Shown one piece after another: positions 5,257 through 9,584 of a DNA stretch of 9,584 nt (position 1 is its first letter; each line of letters opens with the position of its first letter). The position numbers and the translations under genes are program-made. The notes beneath the pieces are model-generated. The model was not told the origin of the DNA, ran no database searches, and saw nothing but the letters and a program-made list of their open reading frames with translations. The stretch comes from Lachnospiraceae bacterium (GTDB lineage: Bacteria; Bacillota; Clostridia; Lachnospirales; Lachnospiraceae). The stretch is from contig JAFOYD010000069.1 in the NCBI GenBank assembly GCA_017391545.1, forward strand, positions 1-9,584, read 5' to 3'.

Positions 5257-7257
5257 TTAAACCCTTAATGAATAATCGCTGTGATCCAGTGAGAAGTTTG
5301 GATTGTAGTACGGATCTCCCTTTTCAAGCAGTTCCTTCCAGCGATCACGAAACAGCGCTGACTCCTCCTCGTAGCGTTTTGCCTTTGCCTCATCCACGAC
5401 ATCGATGCCGCGGGATGCCGATTCAAAATGATACAGCTCCGCAAATGGCGTAAATACGTTCAGATATCCCTTTTCCCTGAGTCGCAGGCAGAAATCCACA
5501 TCATTTAGTGCCACCCTGAAATCTTCATCCAGTCCCCCAAGCTCATCATAGAGACTTTTCTTCACCATCAGGCAGGCACCTGTCACTGCTGACACATTCT
5601 GTGCATAACAGAGCTTGCCCATATATCCAAGATTATCATAGTTGATCTTGTAATGCGTATGTCCGGCTGTCCTGTGTGCACCAAGTCCGATCACGACGCC
5701 GGCATGCTGTATCGTTCTGTCACCGTAGTACAGCTTTGCCCCTACCGCTCCCACATCAGAACGCTGTGCATACATCAGCATCGCTTCGAGCCAGTTCATG
5801 GTAATGACCTGCGTGTCATTATTTAGCAGCAATAAATATTTTCCTGTAGCATACTTTGCTCCGAAATTGTTGATCTTGGAATAGTTGAATTCGCCCTTAT
5901 AGGTAACGACCGTTATATTTTCCTGCTCTTCAATTGTCTTGTAATATGCAAACGTCTCCTGTTGCTCACTGTTGTTCTCGATCACGATAATTTCATAATT
6001 GTCATACGTCGTGCGCTCCCTGATGGAGTCGATGCACCGCCTCAAATAATCGATATGATCCTTGTTCGGTATCAGTATGGAGATCTTATCCTCACTGCAG
6101 ATTTCATATTTGATTTCAAAAATGGTGTCAAATGCCCTGGTGCTCTTGATCTCAAAATTCTTAAATCCGCTTCTGGTGAGGTGGTCTGCCACTGCTCCCT
6201 TTGCTGCAGCGATCGCATACGGCTTTGCACTGATATCGCTTGCCACGCTTGCCTTATGAGAACGCCAATAGTACAAAAGCTTCGGTACATGTACGATTTT
6301 TTTCGCATTGGCAGTCAGCCGCAGAATCATGTCATGGTCCTGACTTCCGTCAAAGCCACTCCTGAAAAGCTCCGTACCTTCGAGCAGTTCCCTTGAAAAT
6401 ACGCTGAAATGACAGATGTAATTATTTGCTCTTAAATTGTCAGGTGCAAAATCCGGTTTAAAGTGCAGTGTAATCATATTGTCGATGCTGTCGCCCTTAA
6501 ATGTCGTCTCATCACAGTAAATATAGTCTGCGCCCTGTTCATTGATCACCTTTACGTATTCGTACAAGGCAGACGGATGCAGGATATCATCATGATCAAA
6601 CAGTCCGATGTATTCCCCTGTCGCCATTTCATAACATCTGTTTGTATTGCCTGCAATTCCCTCATTTTTTTCAAGTCGTTTGTAGATGATCCGCTTGTCC
6701 TTTGATGCATATTCCAGACAGCGCGTCTGCACTTCATCATGGTCGTGGTCAGATCCATCAGCCAGGCAAAGCTCCCAGTTCTCGTAGGTCTGCGCTATGA
6801 CAGAGCCAATCATCTCATCGAGGAATTTCAAAGGAGTGTTGTAGAGCGGTACCAGGATGCTGATCTTCACCATGCGTTCAAATGCCGTCTCGCGCTGCTC
6901 CTTTGCCTGCTCAGGTGTGGGGAAGCTCGCCGTTCCATGAAGTTTCTTTGCCTGTGCCTCGATTTTCTTTTGCTTTAGCTTTCTTGCGATTCCCTTCGGA
7001 CCTCCAAGATTTCTGATTCGTCTGTAATTTCGAATCCCCCAGTGCATCGTCTGTCGCAGCGGTTTTGATGCCTTCCACATTGGATTGTTCTTGATGCGGT
7101 CAAGCTGAAACTGCAGGCTGTCTGCCTCATTCTTTGCATCAGCAAGCCTCCCTGCAAGGGATGCCGCACGCGCCTTTTCTTGCTCGTATGCCTGTTTATA
7201 GAATTCCACATCCCGGACTTCATTATTCTCCTGATTTTCTGCGTTGTCCTTTGCCAT
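5257..7257 (-). CDS. Two-domain family 2 glycosyltransferase (both domains complete)
   Basis: A 666-aa protein. Residues 15-57 are rich in Glu, Lys, Ala and Leu and look like a coiled coil, followed by NNPMWKASKPLR (57-68), a form of the W-x-x-x-x-P-L-R motif often seen near the N-terminus of polysaccharide glycosyltransferases. GT-A domain 1 (about 132-335) has ISILVPLYN (132-140), ADGSD (166-170), DXD as FDHDD (220-224), FDGSQDHDMILR (302-313) and LLYYWRSH (327-334). GT-A domain 2 (about 391-617) has ISILIPNKD (392-400), IENNS (426-430), LNNDTQV (478-484), GAVGAKLYY (503-511), LNDVDFCLRL (584-593) and HFESASRG (610-617). Both contain the motifs expected of active enzymes, so it may add two different sugars or make an alternating polymer, as two-domain bacterial family 2 enzymes can. 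ATG follows AAAGGTG by nine bases. It starts 23 bp after the preceding glycosyltransferase, so they are likely co-transcribed. Confidence 0.92.
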   Translation of the reverse strand: MAKDNAENQENNEVRDVEFYKQAYEQEKARAASLAGRLADAKNEADSLQFQLDRIKNNPMWKASKPLRQTMHWGIRNYRRIRNLGGPKGIARKLKQKKIEAQAKKLHGTASFPTPEQAKEQRETAFERMVKISILVPLYNTPLKFLDEMIGSVIAQTYENWELCLADGSDHDHDEVQTRCLEYASKDKRIIYKRLEKNEGIAGNTNRCYEMATGEYIGLFDHDDILHPSALYEYVKVINEQGADYIYCDETTFKGDSIDNMITLHFKPDFAPDNLRANNYICHFSVFSRELLEGTELFRSGFDGSQDHDMILRLTANAKKIVHVPKLLYYWRSHKASVASDISAKPYAIAAAKGAVADHLTRSGFKNFEIKSTRAFDTIFEIKYEICSEDKISILIPNKDHIDYLRRCIDSIRERTTYDNYEIIVIENNSEQQETFAYYKTIEEQENITVVTYKGEFNYSKINNFGAKYATGKYLLLLNNDTQVITMNWLEAMLMYAQRSDVGAVGAKLYYGDRTIQHAGVVIGLGAHRTAGHTHYKINYDNLGYMGKLCYAQNVSAVTGACLMVKKSLYDELGGLDEDFRVALNDVDFCLRLREKGYLNVFTPFAELYHFESASRGIDVVDEAKAKRYEEESALFRDRWKELLEKGDPYYNPNFSLDHSDYSLRV

Positions 7258-7280
7258 TTTGTATCACACCTTTCCTGTCC

Positions 7281-9335
7281 CTATATCTCTATCACATTTG
7301 CTTCGTCACACACCAGACCGCTCCTGTCGGTGACAACACCGATCTGATAAGTGCCTTTCATAAGCTCATTTTTATCAAAAATCAGCTGTATGCCTGCAAG
7401 TGCCGTATTTTTTGTTTTCTCATCCCCCACAAACAGTCCTTCCACATCACTTCTCAGCTGTGGACTTATGGGAAATTCATACACGCTTCTATAATCCTGG
7501 TCTCTGGTAATCCGGATCAGCCACAATCTCCTGTGAAGGTCTGCATTCTCCTGCCTTTGCAATACGAACCATCCCTTAATCACAATCAACGTTCCAGATT
7601 CTTCCACACTGTCGATTTGAAACATGGGAAGGTTGTTTCCGACAAGACGGTCATACAGCTTCCCGAGCAGCCTGCTTTTTGTGCGGATGCCATTTGCAAA
7701 ATCAAATTTTTTGAACATGGATGCCGTTTCCGGTCTGATCGGTTCCACCTTTCTTTCAAAATCATACAGATATCCAACGCTGTATTTCACATCCTTTTTC
7801 CATTGCACGAGATTGGGACTGTAGAACGGATCATTCCCTTCCAGTGCCGGGTGCTTTTCATACAGCCGTCTTTTCTCACCTGCAAGCCGTTTTTGTTTTT
7901 CGGGCGATGTGTCCTGCCCTCTGCTTAAGGATTCATGATGAATGAGCACCGCACGATTTGCCTGTACCTGAAACAAGCCCGCTTCATAAAGCCGGAAACA
8001 CAGCTCCACATCATTGTACGCTATCGCAAGCTCCTCATCAAAGCCGCCGGTTTCTTCAAACACGCTTTTTTTCATGAGCATGCACGCCGCTGTGACTGCG
8101 AGCATATCATAATCTGCCAGATTATGTCCATGATACAAATTTCCCTGATCCACCAGACCGCCAAGCTTATGCGCAGGGCCAATCGCCATATTGGTGATTC
8201 CGACATGCTGTATTTTGTGTAAAATGTGCGCTGTCTGCTGCTCCTGTGGATAATACAGCTTTGCCCCCACTGCTCCCACATGCTCTTTCGCTGCATATTT
8301 TAGCATTTCGTCAAGCCAGTTGCCATTGTTTTCCATAATCTCAATATCATCATTTAAAAACAACAGATACTGGCCGTTTGCTGACGATGCACCAATATTG
8401 CACATCTTTGAGAAATTAAAGTCCATTTTCGTATAATGATATTGGATTGCACAGGCTTTCTTTTGCGCCTCGAGCTCTTTTATCAGATGTGTTATGCACA
8501 TTTTATTGTCTTCTGAGCTGCCGTTATCCACAATGACCAGCTCATAATTCGCATACTTTGTATATGCTGTCAAAGTCTCAAGGCATCGTCTAAGCACCGC
8601 AACATTATCCTTACTGGGAATAATGATCGAGACGAGCCCGTAATCTGTTTCGCTCTTTTCCACCGTCGTTTGCGGATTATGAACCCATCCTGCAAGTACA
8701 TATTTCGTTTCCAGAGCATTATTTGTATACAGCACCCTGGGAATATGCACAAAACCGTTATATTTCCTATCCTTTACGAGTCTGTGGGAAAGCTTCCTTA
8801 CAAAGTCGCACAGGCTGATTTCCATGCCATACATACGGATGCCATCCAGCAGCACACTTCCCTTTATAGCAAACAAATTCCCGATGTAAAAAAAGGAATC
8901 GAGCGTATCCGGTGAATATTCAGGTTTAAACCATGGGTCCCCCCTGAAAAATCCCCTGTCATGATCCTCAAATTCTTCCTTGATTTCCTTTGGAACACAC
9001 GCATCGTCAAGACCATAAAGATCTTTTAGCGTGCCAAAGTAATCCTCATCCGCATACACAAGCACCGCATCAGGATACTCAGAAAATGCCTTTGTGATCA
9101 AATAACCGGCTTCCTGACGTACCACTCCCTGGCAATTCACGAACATACAGATTTCATCATTCATCACATTGATATTCTGAACATTTTTGAGCGTTCTTCC
9201 AATGCTGTCCATACACGAACAAAAGGGAAGCCTGTGTATCTGCTTCCCACACGTTTCATCAAATTCCGTATTCTGCTTCTTTAGCCACTGCAGATATGGC
9301 GTTCTCTGGGCAAAAAGCTCCTGCTCATAATGCAT
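7281..9335 (-). CDS. Family 2 glycosyltransferase with worn first domain, complete second domain and C-terminal accessory domain
   Basis: A 684-aa protein. Residues 60-215 align by eye with the back half of a GT-A domain: VLVYADEDYF (91-100), DPWFKPEYSPD (133-143) and HIPRVLYTNN (197-206) match the paralogues, but the DXD position reads VNCQG (66-70) and the usual GSQD region reads MEIS (171-174). The opening SILVP-type strand is absent. Domain 2 (about 233-473) is complete: LVSIIIPSKDN (234-244), IVDNGSS (268-274), LNDDIEI (327-333), GAVGAKLYY (354-362), YNDVELCFRL (440-449), HHESLSRG (466-473). Residues about 572-684 look like a beta-rich accessory domain (GTLIVIKGWFV, then alternating hydrophobic strands). 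An ATG 25 codons upstream (9410) overlaps the preceding gene and is rejected, because GGGAG lies eight bases before the ATG at 9335. It sits 16 bp after the previous stop codon. Its probable role is transfer of one sugar by domain 2 in surface polysaccharide assembly. Confidence 0.9.
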   Translation of the reverse strand: MHYEQELFAQRTPYLQWLKKQNTEFDETCGKQIHRLPFCSCMDSIGRTLKNVQNINVMNDEICMFVNCQGVVRQEAGYLITKAFSEYPDAVLVYADEDYFGTLKDLYGLDDACVPKEIKEEFEDHDRGFFRGDPWFKPEYSPDTLDSFFYIGNLFAIKGSVLLDGIRMYGMEISLCDFVRKLSHRLVKDRKYNGFVHIPRVLYTNNALETKYVLAGWVHNPQTTVEKSETDYGLVSIIIPSKDNVAVLRRCLETLTAYTKYANYELVIVDNGSSEDNKMCITHLIKELEAQKKACAIQYHYTKMDFNFSKMCNIGASSANGQYLLFLNDDIEIMENNGNWLDEMLKYAAKEHVGAVGAKLYYPQEQQTAHILHKIQHVGITNMAIGPAHKLGGLVDQGNLYHGHNLADYDMLAVTAACMLMKKSVFEETGGFDEELAIAYNDVELCFRLYEAGLFQVQANRAVLIHHESLSRGQDTSPEKQKRLAGEKRRLYEKHPALEGNDPFYSPNLVQWKKDVKYSVGYLYDFERKVEPIRPETASMFKKFDFANGIRTKSRLLGKLYDRLVGNNLPMFQIDSVEESGTLIVIKGWFVLQRQENADLHRRLWLIRITRDQDYRSVYEFPISPQLRSDVEGLFVGDEKTKNTALAGIQLIFDKNELMKGTYQIGVVTDRSGLVCDEANVIEI

Positions 9336-9343
9336 ACGCGTAT

Positions 9344-9348
9344 CTCCC
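9344..9348 (-). promoter_or_regulatory. Ribosome binding site deciding the 9335 start
   Basis: GGGAG on the minus strand lies eight bases before the ATG at 9335, in the 16-bp gap after the TAG stop of the preceding gene. It favours this start over the ATG at 9410, which lies inside the preceding coding region. Confidence 0.7.
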
Positions 9349-9351
9349 ACT

Positions 9352-9584
9352 CTATTCGATCGTAAGCGTTTTTTCCATGCTCCGATACAGTCTCTGTCTG
9401 GAGCAGCCATCCTTTGCTGTCATCCACAGCTCATAAGTATCCGGCGGAAGTGTTCCCTCAAAAATCCAGCTGCAAAAGCCTGTCATCTCTACGTTGACTT
9501 CATCCGGAAGAATTGCCGCCACATCTTTGCGGTAGCGCTTCTGTACCGGAAGCTCCCACACCTTACCATTTTGATTCACAAAAA
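9352..9584 (-). CDS. C-terminal end of a protein with the same accessory domain as the next glycosyltransferase (partial)
   Basis: The frame is open from the window edge to a TAG at 9354-9352, giving 76 residues; the N-terminus lies outside. A GTG at 9579 could be a start, but with no ribosome binding site visible, continuation of a longer gene is more likely. The residues alternate hydrophobic and polar like beta strands (GFCSWIFEG, DTYELWMTA, EKTLTIE). The stretch VWELPVQKRYRKDVAAIL aligns without gaps to VYEFPISPQLRSDVEGLF (618-635) of the next protein, and TGFCSWIF...LPPDTYELW aligns to AGIQLIFD...LMKGTYQIG, with one three-residue gap between the blocks. It is therefore probably the tail of another glycosyltransferase or related assembly protein carrying this domain. 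The function of the whole protein cannot be stated. It lies 16 bp before the next gene, in the same operon. Confidence 0.75.
   Translation of the reverse strand, partial: FVNQNGKVWELPVQKRYRKDVAAILPDEVNVEMTGFCSWIFEGTLPPDTYELWMTAKDGCSRQRLYRSMEKTLTIE

Noticed and set aside
7134..7928. 264-codon plus-strand open frame
   Set aside because: It runs antisense across the junction of two well-supported glycosyltransferase genes, its translation has no recognisable domain, and the opposite strand carries clear motifs throughout.
9336..9410. 25-codon N-terminal extension of the 684-aa glycosyltransferase from an ATG at 9410
   Set aside because: It overlaps the end of the preceding gene, and a GGGAG site is well placed for the ATG at 9335.
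1..9584. CRISPR array, insertion sequence, tRNA or phage attachment site
   Set aside because: I looked for regularly spaced direct repeats, terminal inverted repeats with a transposase frame, and tRNA-like cloverleaf sequences and saw none; nearly the whole window is occupied by minus-strand coding sequence.

Overview
The window looks like part of a cell-surface polysaccharide locus from a low-to-medium GC Gram-positive anaerobe. Family-level resemblance of the proteins suggests a Clostridia/Lachnospiraceae-type member of the Bacillota; this is inferred from protein style, purine-rich GGAG-type ribosome binding sites and AT-rich intergenic DNA, since no rRNA or other marker gene is present. 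Every gene I can support lies on the minus strand, so transcription runs from high to low coordinates.

Reading in the direction of transcription: (1) 9584-9352 holds the last 76 codons of a protein whose end resembles the C-terminal domain of the next gene. (2) 9335-7281 and 7257-5257 encode two large, two-domain family 2 glycosyltransferases (684 and 666 aa), 23 bp apart and probably co-transcribed. (3) After an AT-rich gap with a good sigma-A-type promoter (5184-5156), 5078-3351 encodes a 575-aa phosphoglucomutase/phosphomannomutase, followed by a strong hairpin (3332-3297). (4) 3246-2806 encodes a small four-helix GtrA-family membrane protein, followed closely by two more family 2 glycosyltransferases (2754-1399 and 1377-400). 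(5) A second promoter-like site (365-337) precedes a TTG-started gene (269 to the window edge) that looks like the N-terminal membrane part of an undecaprenyl-phosphate sugar phosphotransferase.

Together these suggest a pathway: the mutase interconverts hexose-6-phosphate and hexose-1-phosphate for nucleotide-sugar synthesis; the sugar phosphotransferase would load the first sugar on the undecaprenyl-phosphate carrier; the family 2 enzymes would extend the chain; the GtrA protein may help move a lipid-linked sugar across the membrane. Donor sugars and linkages cannot be read from the sequence.

The most interesting feature is the domain wear among the three large glycosyltransferase paralogues. 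The 666-aa protein has two apparently complete GT-A domains. The 684-aa protein has a worn first domain without its acidic motifs and a complete second one. The 451-aa protein has a complete first domain and a second one that appears to lack its nucleotide-binding half. I found no rRNA, tRNA, CRISPR array, insertion sequence or clear riboswitch. No gene-free stretch exceeds 300 bases.
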